Positions 26,320 through 35,146 of a stretch of DNA of 64,000 nucleotides are shown here, one piece after another. Origin of the DNA: Streptomyces sindenensis (GTDB lineage: Bacteria > Actinomycetota > Actinomycetes > Streptomycetales > Streptomycetaceae). Positions within the stretch are counted from its first letter, which is position 1; each line of letters begins with the position of its first letter. The position numbers and the translations under genes are program-made. Where the stretch lies: NCBI RefSeq assembly GCF_014649035.1, contig NZ_BMSG01000013.1, forward strand, positions 62,001 through 126,000, written 5' to 3'. A model generated the notes under the pieces. That model saw only the letters and a list, made by a program, of their open reading frames with translations, was not told the origin of the DNA and did no database searches.

Positions 26320-26638
26320 GGGTCTCCTTCGGAGGGTGTGGGGCGGGGCTGCCGAGGACGCCGGGCCGGAGGTCCGAAGCGTCCGGGCTGCCGGACACGT
26401 TTCGGTAACGGGGCGTCATACTCCTTGGCTGTGCAATTTCACATTACTATGTTACGGGTCACATCGCGTGGCTGCGGACGCGTTTCCCGGTCCGCTCCGC
26501 CTCGTGTTCCGCAAGCAGTAGCCCACCGGGCCGCTCGGCGTTCCGGAGCACCAAGTCCCCCCGGACCCTCCCCTCCTGCTCCTTCCTCCGCCCCGTTCCG
26601 CTGTCGCCGTGCCCCGTTCCCGTACCGAGGAGTGCCCC
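26320..26638. promoter_or_regulatory. 319-nt divergent region with operator C and a plus-strand promoter
   Basis: The plus strand has TTGGCT (26425-26430), a 17-nt spacer and TATGTT (26448-26453). Operator C, TGTGCAATTTCACA at 26430-26443, fills most of that spacer. A weaker copy, TGTTACGGGTCACA at 26450-26463, starts 20 bp later, over the expected transcription start. On the minus strand, TAACAT (26455-26450) could serve the aminopeptidase. The rest of the gap shows no gene or strong structure. Confidence 0.65.
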
Positions 26639-28384
26639 ATGTCCCGTCGCAGCCGTGCGCTGTCCGTATCCCTGAGCACCTCGCTGGCCCTGGCCCTGCT
26701 GGGCGCCTGCTCCCCGCAGGGAGGTGATGACCGCGGCCCGGACGTCCGGCAGCCCGGGGTGGCGACCGGCACCGTCATCGGCGGCACACCGAAGCGGGGC
26801 GGCACCCTGACCGTGCTGTCCAACCAGGACTTCGCCCATCTGGACCCGGCCCGCAACTGGGTCATGCCGACCATGGACTTCGGCACCCGGCTGATCTACC
26901 GCACCCTCACGACCTTCCGGGCCGCGCCCGGGAAGCGGGGCAGCGAGATCGTCCCCGACCTGGCGACCGACCTCGGCAGATCCTCCGACGGCGGCCGCAC
27001 CTGGACGTTCACCCTGAAGTCCGGCCTCCGCTACGAGGACGGCACCCCGATCCGCGCCCGCGACATCAAGTACAACGTCGAGCGCTCCTTCGCCCCGGAC
27101 CTCGCCGGCGGCCCGGACTACGCCCAGCGCTATCTGGCCGGCGCCGAGGGATACACCGGCCCGCTGGACGGCAAACACCTCGACTCGATCCGCACCCCCG
27201 ACGACCGGACCATCGTCTTCTCGCTGCGCGGGCCCGTCGCCGAGTTCTCCTCCACGGTCACACTGCCCACCTTCTCTCCCGTGCCCGCGTCCCGGGAGAA
27301 GGGCGTCCAGTACGACCTGCGGCCCTTCTCCTCGGGGCCGTACCGCATCGAGAGCTACGCCCGGGGCAAGAAGCTGGTGCTCGGCCGCAACCCCCACTGG
27401 GACGCGGCGACCGACCCGGTGCGCAAGGCGTACCCCGACCGCATCGTGGTGATCCAGGGCCTCAAGGGCGGGCAGATAGACGACCGGATCATCGAGAGCG
27501 CGGGCGCCGACGCCTCCGCGGTCGAATGGTCCGACCTGCAACCCTCCAGCGTCGCCAAGGTCCTGCCGAAGCCCGGGATCCGGCAGCGGCTCTCCGCCGA
27601 GCGCACCGGCTGCACCGACATGCTCGCGCTGAACACCTCCCGGGCGCCCTTCGACGACCCGAAGCTCCGTCGGGCGATGCAGTACGCCGTCGACAAGCAG
27701 GCCCAGGTCACCGCCAACGGCGGGCCCGCCCTCAACGACATCGCCACCGCCTATCTGCCGCCGTCCCTCACCGGCGGCCGCGCCGCCGACCCGGTCCACA
27801 CCGGGCCGGCCACCGGTGACGTGAAGAAGGCCGAGAAGCTGCTCGCCGAGGCGGGCAGGGGCGACGGCTTCGACACGACGATCACCGTGTCCACCGGCGA
27901 CAAGACCCGCGCCGAGGCGCTCCAGCAGAGCCTGGCCCGGGTCGGCATCCGCCTGCGTATCGAGACGGTCGACCCCTCGGTCTACTACGACACCATCGGC
28001 GACACCGCGAACGCCCCCGACATGGCCATCAGCGGCTGGTGCCCGGACTATCCGTCCGCCGCCACCTTCCTGCCGTTCGTCTTCGACGGCCGCACCATCA
28101 AGGCCAAGGGCAACCAGGGCAACGTCTCCCAGTTCCGCGACAAGGCCGTGGAGCGGCGCATGGACGAGATCGCCGCCATGCCCGACGCGACCGCCGCCGC
28201 GAAGGCGTGGAACGCGCTCGACCGGGAGATCCAGCGCAAGTCCCCGGCCGTCCCCCTGCTCTGGGAGCGCAAGCCGCTGCTCGTCGGCGACAACATCGCC
28301 GGAGCCTTCGGACACCCCTCCTGGACCGGCCAGTTCGACTTCGCGGTGATCGGCCTGAAGGACCCGTCCCGGAGCCAGGGCTGA
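26639..28384 (+). CDS. Peptide ABC transporter substrate-binding lipoprotein (DppA/OppA family)
   Basis: 581 residues. ATG 26639 has GAGGAG at 26627-26632; an in-frame start 30 nt upstream lacks one. Lipobox LLGAC (Cys24). Family-5 extracellular solute-binding protein: GGTLTVLSNQDFAHLDPARN, the RSSDGGRTWTFTLKSGLRYEDGTPI block and FDDPKLRRAMQYAVDK. It binds di- or oligopeptides outside the membrane. Context suggests proline- and hydroxyproline-rich collagen peptides (inference). Confidence 0.88.
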   Translation: MSRRSRALSVSLSTSLALALLGACSPQGGDDRGPDVRQPGVATGTVIGGTPKRGGTLTVLSNQDFAHLDPARNWVMPTMDFGTRLIYRTLTTFRAAPGKRGSEIVPDLATDLGRSSDGGRTWTFTLKSGLRYEDGTPIRARDIKYNVERSFAPDLAGGPDYAQRYLAGAEGYTGPLDGKHLDSIRTPDDRTIVFSLRGPVAEFSSTVTLPTFSPVPASREKGVQYDLRPFSSGPYRIESYARGKKLVLGRNPHWDAATDPVRKAYPDRIVVIQGLKGGQIDDRIIESAGADASAVEWSDLQPSSVAKVLPKPGIRQRLSAERTGCTDMLALNTSRAPFDDPKLRRAMQYAVDKQAQVTANGGPALNDIATAYLPPSLTGGRAADPVHTGPATGDVKKAEKLLAEAGRGDGFDTTITVSTGDKTRAEALQQSLARVGIRLRIETVDPSVYYDTIGDTANAPDMAISGWCPDYPSAATFLPFVFDGRTIKAKGNQGNVSQFRDKAVERRMDEIAAMPDATAAAKAWNALDREIQRKSPAVPLLWERKPLLVGDNIAGAFGHPSWTGQFDFAVIGLKDPSRSQG

Positions 28385-28404
28385 AAGGGCGGGGACGCGT
28401 TCCC

Positions 28405-29349
28405 ATGAGCATCCTCGACGCCCCGGCCACCGGCCCCGGCTCACCTTCCCCGCCCGACGCCCTCCGGCGGACCACCTGGCGCCGCCTGTGGGGCGACCGG
28501 GGCAGCCGGACCGCCCTGGTCGCCGCCGCCCTGCTGATCCTGATCGCCCTCACCGCGCCCCTGCTCAGCCGGCTGGGCGGCTGGTCGCCCACCGCCTTCG
28601 ACGCCGACGCCATCGACCCCTACCTCGGCGGTCTGCCCCACGGAGCCCTCGGCGGCATCAGCGCCGAACACTGGCTCGGCGTCGAACCCGTCACCGGCCG
28701 CGACCTGTTCGCCCGCGTCGTCCACGGCGCCCAGGTCTCCCTGCTGATCGCCTTCGCCGCCACCGCGATCGTCGTCGCCACCGGCACCGCCGCGGGCATC
28801 GCCGCCGGCTACTTCGGCGGGCGCGTCGACACCGTACTGAGCAGGCTGATGGACCTCACCATGTCCTTCCCCTCGCTCATCTTCATGATCGCGATGATGT
28901 CGGTGGCCCAGGACGTCAACCGGGTCGTGCTGATGACCGTCGTCATCGGCGTCTTCGGCTGGCCCGGCATCGCCCGCGTGGTGCGCGCCGAGGCCCTCTC
29001 CCTGCGCCACCGCGAATTCGTCGAGGCCGCCCGCGCCTGCGGCAGCGGGCCCTGGCGGATCCTCACCCGGCAGGTGCTGCCCAACATCTCCGGCCCCGTC
29101 ATCGCGTACACCACGCTGCTGATCCCCGGAATGATCAGCACCGAGGCCGCGCTCAGCTTCCTCGGAGTGGGGGTGCGCCCGCCCACCCCCTCCTGGGGCC
29201 AGATGATCGCGGAAGCCGTCGCGTACTACGAGACGGACCCCATGTACTTCATCGTCCCCAGCGTCTTCCTCTTCGTCGCCGTCCTCGCCTTCACGGTCCT
29301 CGGCGACGCGCTGCGCGACATCCTCGACCCCCAGGGAGGCCGGCCGTGA
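28405..29349 (+). CDS. Peptide ABC transporter permease, DppC type
   Basis: 314 residues. One span near 35-52 is followed by a periplasmic loop with EHWLGVEPVTGRDLFARVVHGAQVSL, the usual DppC/OppC entry, and then five spans. The EAA loop is EFVEAARACGSGPWRILTRQVLPN. It pairs with the DppB-type permease, which it overlaps by 4 nt (GTGA). Here the C-type permease precedes the B-type, reverse to the common order. Confidence 0.88.
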   Translation: MSILDAPATGPGSPSPPDALRRTTWRRLWGDRGSRTALVAAALLILIALTAPLLSRLGGWSPTAFDADAIDPYLGGLPHGALGGISAEHWLGVEPVTGRDLFARVVHGAQVSLLIAFAATAIVVATGTAAGIAAGYFGGRVDTVLSRLMDLTMSFPSLIFMIAMMSVAQDVNRVVLMTVVIGVFGWPGIARVVRAEALSLRHREFVEAARACGSGPWRILTRQVLPNISGPVIAYTTLLIPGMISTEAALSFLGVGVRPPTPSWGQMIAEAVAYYETDPMYFIVPSVFLFVAVLAFTVLGDALRDILDPQGGRP

Positions 29350-30332
29350 TCGCCTACCTGATCCGCAGAATTCTCGGCGTGGCGGGCGTCCTCCTGGCCA
29401 TCTGCGCCGTCACCTTCACCATCTTCTACCTGCTGCCCGCCGACCCCGCCGCGGCGGCCTGCGGCAAGACGTGCAGCCCCGAACGGCTGGCGGAGGTGCG
29501 CCACTTCATGGGGCTCGACCAGCCCGTGTGGCGCCAGTTCGGCGACTACCTCGTCGGTATCTTCGCCGGCCGCGAGCTGGGCAGCGGCCCCCATGCGATC
29601 CAGTGCGGCTTCCCCTGCCTCGGCTACTCCTACGAGAACGCCCTGCCGGTGTGGGACCTGCTGATGGACCGGCTGCCCGTCTCCGTGTCGCTGGCCTTCG
29701 GCGCCGCCTGCCTGTGGCTGGTGCTGGGGCTGGGCGCCGGGGTGACCGCGGCCCTGCGCAAGGGCGGCCTCCTCGACCGCACCCTGATGGTCGGCGCGGT
29801 CGCCACCGCCTCGCTGCCCGTCTACTTCACCGCGGTGATGCTCCTGTACGGCCTGGTCCGGCTGACCGGACTGCTGCCCTACCCCGCCTACGTCGCGCTC
29901 ACCGACGACCCGTTCGCCTGGGCGGCCAACCTGCTGCTGCCCTGGGTGGCCCTGGCCCTGCTCTACGCCGCCATGTACGCCCGCCAGAGCCGCAGTTCGA
30001 TGATCGAGACGATGGAGCAGCCCTACATCCGGACCGCCCGCGCCAAGGGCCTGCCCGCCCGGACCGTGGTGGTCAAGCACGGGCTGCGCTCCGCGATGAC
30101 GCCCGTGCTCACGCTCTTCGGCATGGACCTCGGCGCCCTGCTGGCCGGAGCGGTCATCACCGAGTCCATCTTCGGCATCCCCGGTGTGGGCCGGCTCTTC
30201 TACGACGCCCTGCAACGCTCCGACCAGCCCGTCGTGCTCGGCGTCACGCTGCTCGCGGCCTTCTTCATCGTGGCGGCCAACGTCGTCATCGACCTGCTGT
30301 ACGCCGTCGTCGACCCGAGGGTGAGGAACTGA
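29346..30332 (+). CDS. Peptide ABC transporter permease, DppB type
   Basis: 328 residues from an overlapping GTG. Begins MIAYLIRRILGVAGVLLAICAVTF and has six predicted spans. The EAA loop is YIRTARAKGLPARTVVVKHGLRSAM, followed by GALLAGAVITESIFGIPGVGRLFYDAL, both diagnostic. The periplasmic loop has four Cys (CGKTC, CGFPC), which may form two disulfides, an uncommon trait in this family. Confidence 0.88.
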   Translation: MIAYLIRRILGVAGVLLAICAVTFTIFYLLPADPAAAACGKTCSPERLAEVRHFMGLDQPVWRQFGDYLVGIFAGRELGSGPHAIQCGFPCLGYSYENALPVWDLLMDRLPVSVSLAFGAACLWLVLGLGAGVTAALRKGGLLDRTLMVGAVATASLPVYFTAVMLLYGLVRLTGLLPYPAYVALTDDPFAWAANLLLPWVALALLYAAMYARQSRSSMIETMEQPYIRTARAKGLPARTVVVKHGLRSAMTPVLTLFGMDLGALLAGAVITESIFGIPGVGRLFYDALQRSDQPVVLGVTLLAAFFIVAANVVIDLLYAVVDPRVRN

Positions 30333-30334
30333 CC

Positions 30335-31441
30335 GTGCCGCCCACCACCGTGCCGCCCTCCACCGAACCGGACCAGTGCCCCGAACCGGACCGGCCCCTG
30401 CTGCGCGTCCACGATCTGCGGGTCGCCTTCGACACCCCGGCCGGAGCCGTCCAGGCCGTCGACGGGGTCTCCTTCACCGTGGCGGCCGGCCGCACCCTGG
30501 GGCTGGTCGGCGAGTCCGGCTCCGGCAAGTCGGTCACCTCCCTCGCCGTGATGGGCCTGCACCGCCGGGCCCGGGTGAGCGGATCGATCACCCTCGCCGG
30601 AGAGGAACTCCTCGGCCTGACCGACCGCCGGTTCGGCCGGCTGCGCGGCCGCCGGATGGCGATGGTCTTCCAGGATCCGCTGTCCGCGCTGCATCCCGCG
30701 TACACGGTCGGCGAACAGATCGCGGAGGCCCACCGCCACCACTTCGGCAGTGGCCGGCGCGTCGCCCGCAGACGGGCCGTGGACATGCTCGGCGAGGTCG
30801 GCATCCCCGAACCGGCCCGCCGGGCGGGGGAGTACCCGCACCAGTTCTCCGGCGGCATGCGCCAGCGCGCCATGATCGCCATGGCCCTGTCCTGCGAACC
30901 CGAACTGCTCGTCGCCGACGAACCGACCACCGCACTCGACGTCACCGTCCAGGCGCAGATCCTCGAACTGATCGCCCGCCTCCAGCAGGAGCGCGGACTG
31001 GGCGTCCTGATGATCACCCACGACCTGGGGGTGGTGGCGCGCGTCGCCCACGAGGTGCTCGTCATGTACGGCGGACGCGGCGCCGAACAGGCCCCGGTGG
31101 ACGAGCTGTTCAGCAGCCCGGCCCACCCCTACACCCGCGGCCTCCTGGACTCGCTGCCCCGGCTGGACGACCCCGACGACGCACCGCTGCGTGCCATCCC
31201 GGGCTCCCCGCCGTCACCGGCCGAGCCCCTGACCGGCTGCCCCTTCGCACCGCGCTGCCCCCGGGCGGCCGCCGCCACCGCCCCGGAGCGGGCCCGCTGC
31301 GCCGGGGAGAGCCCGAGCCCCAGGGACGTACGCGGCGACGGCCGGCTGGTCGCCTGCCATCTGCCCCTGCCGGCCGCCCCGGCCGCCCCGCACCCCGGCC
31401 CGCCCGGCGGCGCACCCGTACCGGCCGAGGAGGCCCGATGA
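30335..31441 (+). CDS. Peptide ABC transporter ATP-binding protein, DppD type
   Basis: 368 residues, GTG start with GAGGA upstream. Walker A GESGSGKS, signature FSGGMRQRAMIA, Walker B LLVADEPTTALD, switch MITHD. The C-terminal oligopeptide-transporter tail contains Cys residues in TGCPFAPRCPRA, which in Dpp/Opp ATPases bind a 4Fe-4S cluster with later Cys. Overlaps the next gene by 4 nt. Confidence 0.9.
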   Translation: MPPTTVPPSTEPDQCPEPDRPLLRVHDLRVAFDTPAGAVQAVDGVSFTVAAGRTLGLVGESGSGKSVTSLAVMGLHRRARVSGSITLAGEELLGLTDRRFGRLRGRRMAMVFQDPLSALHPAYTVGEQIAEAHRHHFGSGRRVARRRAVDMLGEVGIPEPARRAGEYPHQFSGGMRQRAMIAMALSCEPELLVADEPTTALDVTVQAQILELIARLQQERGLGVLMITHDLGVVARVAHEVLVMYGGRGAEQAPVDELFSSPAHPYTRGLLDSLPRLDDPDDAPLRAIPGSPPSPAEPLTGCPFAPRCPRAAAATAPERARCAGESPSPRDVRGDGRLVACHLPLPAAPAAPHPGPPGGAPVPAEEAR

Positions 31442-32472
31442 GATCCGCGTACTCCAACTCCGCCGAACCGTCCGCACGTTCGGCTTCTCCAGGCGGGGCT
31501 GCGCCCCTGCTGTCCGTACGAGGGCTGGTGAAGACGTTCCCCGGCCGCCGCGTCCTGGGCCGCGCGGCCGCGCCCGTCCGGGCGGTGGACGGTGTCGATC
31601 TGGAGCTCGCCGCGGGGGAGACCCTGGGGCTGGTCGGGGAGTCGGGCTGCGGCAAGTCCACGACGGGCAGGATGCTGGTCCGGCTGCTCGAACCCACCGC
31701 GGGGACCGTCGAGTTCGAGGGCCGCGACATCACCCATCTGTCCCCGCGCGAGCTACGGCCCACCCGGCGGCACCTCCAGATCATCTTCCAGGACCCTCAC
31801 GCCTCCCTGAACCCGCGGCAGACCGTCGCCCGGATCATCTCCGAACCCCTGCTGGTGCAGGGGGCCACCGCCCGGTCCGCCCGGGAGCGGGCCGCCGAAC
31901 TCCTCGACCTGGTGGGCCTGGGGGAGGAGCACCTGGACCGGCACCCGTACCAGTTCTCCGGCGGGCAGGCCCAGCGGATCGGTATCGCCCGCGCCCTGGC
32001 GACCGGCCCCCGCCTGATCGTCGCCGACGAGCCGGTCTCCGCGCTCGACGTGTCCGTACAGGCTCAGGTCGTCAATCTGATGGACCGTCTGGGAGCGGAG
32101 CTGGGGCTGTCGTTCCTCTTCATCGCCCACGACCTGTCGGTCGTGAAGCGGGTGTGCGACCGGGTGGCGGTGATGTACCTGGGGCGCATCGTCGAGATCG
32201 GCGACAAACGGGAGTTGTACGACCGCCCCGCGCACCCCTACACCCGGGCCCTGCTCTCCGCGGTTCCCCTGCCCGACCCGGCGGCCGAGCGCCGCCGCGA
32301 GCGGATCCTCCTCCTCGGCGACCCGCCGAGCCCCGCGGCGCCGCCCAACGGCTGCGGCTTCCACCCGCGCTGTCCCAAGGCGCAGGCGGTCTGCCGCACC
32401 GAGCGGCCGTCGCTCCAGGTCGTGGGCTCGGGAGCGCGCACGGCGGCCTGCCATTTCCCCGAGACGGACTGA
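31438..32472 (+). CDS. Peptide ABC transporter ATP-binding protein, DppF type
   Basis: 344 residues. Walker A GESGCGKST, Q-loop IIFQDPHASLNPRQTV, signature FSGGQAQRIGIA (slightly changed from GGQRQR), Walker B LIVADEPVSALD, switch IAHD. The Cys-bearing tail NGCGFHPRCPKAQAVC is present. With DppD it powers the importer. Last gene of the five-gene transporter operon. Confidence 0.9.
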   Translation: MRSAYSNSAEPSARSASPGGAAPLLSVRGLVKTFPGRRVLGRAAAPVRAVDGVDLELAAGETLGLVGESGCGKSTTGRMLVRLLEPTAGTVEFEGRDITHLSPRELRPTRRHLQIIFQDPHASLNPRQTVARIISEPLLVQGATARSARERAAELLDLVGLGEEHLDRHPYQFSGGQAQRIGIARALATGPRLIVADEPVSALDVSVQAQVVNLMDRLGAELGLSFLFIAHDLSVVKRVCDRVAVMYLGRIVEIGDKRELYDRPAHPYTRALLSAVPLPDPAAERRRERILLLGDPPSPAAPPNGCGFHPRCPKAQAVCRTERPSLQVVGSGARTAACHFPETD

Positions 32473-32518
32473 AAGAACCGTGGTTTTCCGGCACGGGTCT
32501 TCCTTGTGATGTGTGACC

Positions 32519-32539
32519 TGTGCCATTGTACATGGCACA
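32519..32539. promoter_or_regulatory. GntR-type operator D before the collagenase gene
   Basis: TGTGCCATTGTACA at 32519-32532 reads TGTACAATGGCACA on the minus strand, matching operator A in 12 of 14 positions. It is part of a larger palindrome, TGTGCCAT-5-ATGGCACA (32519-32539), with perfect 8-bp arms. It lies 143 nt before the collagenase start in a 209-nt gap. No confident -10/-35 pair could be assigned. Confidence 0.62.
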
Positions 32540-32681
32540 GGGCGTGCACATGCCAAGTCTGGCTCCGGCCCCTTTCCGTCCGGCCGACAGCACGGCATGA
32601 CGACATCCCCGAGCCGCGCCCTGTCCACCCCATCGGACACGCACGCCGCGTGCCCCGATCCCTCATGGGAGGAAAATCAAC

Positions 32682-35006
32682 GTGAGAACCACACTCGTCC
32701 GCCGAGGTGTGGGTGCCGTTCTGCCGCTGGCTCTGGCCGGGGCGATGGGCGTCGCGCTGCTCGCGCAGCCGGCCCAGGCGCAGCCGAACTCCCCTTCGGC
32801 CGCCACGGCATCGAACGCGTCGCAGCCGTCCCGCCCCACCGGGACGGCCGACCCCGCGCCGCAGGCGCAGCAGTCCCCCACGTCCGAGACCGGCCACCTG
32901 ACCGAGGACCGGCGGCCGGTCTCCCAGCTCCCCCCGCTGAGCGCCGACAAGTCCCCCCTCAAAGAGGCGTACGGCGACCACGACGCCCCGAAGAAGAAGG
33001 ACGCCGGAGGGAAGCTCTCGGCGAAGGCGGCCGCCGCGTGCGACCCGGCCGACTTCACCGGCCGCACCGGGGCCGAGCTGGTGCGGCAGATCAAGGCGTC
33101 CACGACCGACTGCGTCAACACGCTGTTCAGCCTGACCGGGAGCAACGCCCGACTGGCCTTCCGCGAGGCCCAGATGGTCACCGTGGCCTACGCGCTGCGC
33201 GACAACGCCGCCTACTACCCGGGCGACGGGAGCACCGGCACCCCGCAGCTCGTCCTCTACCTCCGGGCCGGGTACTACGTGCAGTGGTACAACCCGGATG
33301 TCGTCGGACCGTACGGCAGCGCCCTGCGGACCGCCATCCGCTCGGGCCTCGACAGCTTCTTCGCGAGCCCCCGGTCGCGTGACGTCACCGACGAGAACGG
33401 CGAGACGCTGTCCGAGGCGGTCATCCTGATCGACAGCGCTCAGGAGAACGCCCGCTACCTCGCCGTCGTCAAGCGGATGCTGGCGGACTACGACGCGTCC
33501 TGGAACGACTTCTCGCGGATGCTCGCCGCCGTCAACGGCGTGTACACGGTGACCTTCCGGGGCCACCAGACGCCCGAATTCGTCAGCGCCGTCGAGGCGG
33601 ACCCGAGCGTCATCGACTCCCTGCACCGCTTCGCCGCCGATCACCTCTCCCTGCTGGGTGGCGACCACGCGTACCTGGCCTCCAACGCCGGGCGGGAACT
33701 GGGCCGCTTCCTCCAGTACCCGAGCCTGCGGGGCAAGGCCCGGCCCCTGGCCACCGACCTGCTCGGCCGCAGCTCCATCACCGGCCCCACCGCCGCGCTC
33801 TGGGTGGGCATAGCGGAGATGGCCGCCTACTACGACAAGGCGAACTGCGCGGCGTACGGCGTCTGCGACCTCCAGGAGCGCCTGAAGCGCGAGGTCCTGC
33901 CGGTCCGCCACACCTGTAGCTCCAGCATCCGCATCCTGGCCCAGCAGATGACGTCCGCCGAACTGAGCGCCAGCTGCACCAGCCTCATCGAGCAGGACGC
34001 CTACTTCCACCGGATCGCCAAGGACGACGGCCCGGTCGCCGACGACCACAACACCAGCATCGAGGTCATCGCCTACGACTCCAGCGCCGACTACCAGACC
34101 TACGCCGGCGCGATGTACGGGATCGACACCAACAACGGCGGCATGTACCTGGAGGGCGACCCCTCCGTCGTGGGCAACCAGCCCCGCTTCATCGCCTACG
34201 AGGCCGAATGGCTGCGGCCGGACTTCCACATCTGGAACCTCAACCACGAGTACACGCACTACCTCGACGGCCGCTTCACCATGTACGGCGACTTCACCGA
34301 GAACATGAGCACCCCCACCGTCTGGTGGGTGGAGGGCTTCGCGGAGTACATCTCCTACCACTACCGGGGCGAGCCCTACACCGCGGCGATGACCGAGGCC
34401 GGCAAGGGCACCTACGCCCTGAGCACCCTCTTCGGCACCGACTACAGCCACGGCACCACGCGGGTGTACCGGTGGGGCTACCTCGCCGTGCGGTACATGC
34501 TGGAGCAGCACCCCGCCGACATGGAAACGGTGCTCGGCCACTACCGCACCGGACAGTGGGCCGCCGCCCGGACCCACCTCACCGGCACGATTGGCACCCG
34601 GTACGACAGCGACTTCCGGACCTGGCTGGCGGGGTGCGCGGCCGGTGACTGCGGCGACGGCTCCACCACCCCCGTCTCGGAGTGCACCGACCCCGACACC
34701 CGCGTCCTGGGCGAGAACTGCCGCCGCAGCAACCTCTCCGCCACCACCGGCAACTACGCCTACCACTACCTGTACATCCCGGCCGGAACCGAGCAGCTGA
34801 AGATCACCGTCAGCGGCGGCACCGGCGACGCGGACCTCTACTACAGCGGCACCGGCTGGGCCACCACCGCATCCCACACCAGCCGCGCCACCGGCCCCGG
34901 CAACTCCCACACCCTGACCGTCACCGACCCGCCCGCGGGCGCCAACTACATCAGCCTGCACGCGGCGAGCACCTTCGGCGGAGCCACCGTCACGACCGCC
35001 TACTGA
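32682..35006 (+). CDS. Secreted M9-family collagenase
   Basis: 774 residues, GTG start after GGAGGAAAA. Sec signal peptide to about 34 (ALLAQPAQAQ), then a low-complexity Ser/Pro/Gln linker to ~110. The collagenase activator and peptidase units follow. Zinc site: LNHEYTHYLDGRF with His522 and His526, general base Glu523, and WWVEGFAEYI (Glu551 or Glu555) about 25-29 residues on, as in clostridial collagenases. A disulfide-like pair (CAAGDC) links to a C-terminal pre-peptidase (PPC) domain from ~675. No PKD domain is seen. It cleaves collagen triple helices outside the cell, feeding the transporter upstream. Confidence 0.9.
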   Translation: MRTTLVRRGVGAVLPLALAGAMGVALLAQPAQAQPNSPSAATASNASQPSRPTGTADPAPQAQQSPTSETGHLTEDRRPVSQLPPLSADKSPLKEAYGDHDAPKKKDAGGKLSAKAAAACDPADFTGRTGAELVRQIKASTTDCVNTLFSLTGSNARLAFREAQMVTVAYALRDNAAYYPGDGSTGTPQLVLYLRAGYYVQWYNPDVVGPYGSALRTAIRSGLDSFFASPRSRDVTDENGETLSEAVILIDSAQENARYLAVVKRMLADYDASWNDFSRMLAAVNGVYTVTFRGHQTPEFVSAVEADPSVIDSLHRFAADHLSLLGGDHAYLASNAGRELGRFLQYPSLRGKARPLATDLLGRSSITGPTAALWVGIAEMAAYYDKANCAAYGVCDLQERLKREVLPVRHTCSSSIRILAQQMTSAELSASCTSLIEQDAYFHRIAKDDGPVADDHNTSIEVIAYDSSADYQTYAGAMYGIDTNNGGMYLEGDPSVVGNQPRFIAYEAEWLRPDFHIWNLNHEYTHYLDGRFTMYGDFTENMSTPTVWWVEGFAEYISYHYRGEPYTAAMTEAGKGTYALSTLFGTDYSHGTTRVYRWGYLAVRYMLEQHPADMETVLGHYRTGQWAAARTHLTGTIGTRYDSDFRTWLAGCAAGDCGDGSTTPVSECTDPDTRVLGENCRRSNLSATTGNYAYHYLYIPAGTEQLKITVSGGTGDADLYYSGTGWATTASHTSRATGPGNSHTLTVTDPPAGANYISLHAASTFGGATVTTAY

Positions 35007-35027
35007 TCCGCCACCGCACGCTCCGGC

Positions 35028-35058
35028 CGGGGCCGGGCGCCACGAGCGCCCGGCCCCG
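35028..35058 (+). terminator. Terminator after the collagenase gene
   Basis: A perfect 13-bp stem, arms 35028-35040 (CGGGGCCGGGCGC) and 35046-35058, with loop CACGA and trailing TTGT. Confidence 0.8.
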
Positions 35059-35146
35059 TTGTCAGTGCCTCGCCCTACAGTCGAAGACATCCCCCGGGGA
35101 ACGGCACCGGGGGAGTCGGGGAAGACCGGAGAAGGGGTCAACAGCC

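Noticed and set aside
32513..32681. A short coding frame before the collagenase starting near 32513
   Set aside because: It covers the palindromic operator, lacks a ribosome site and continues out of frame through the collagenase signal peptide.
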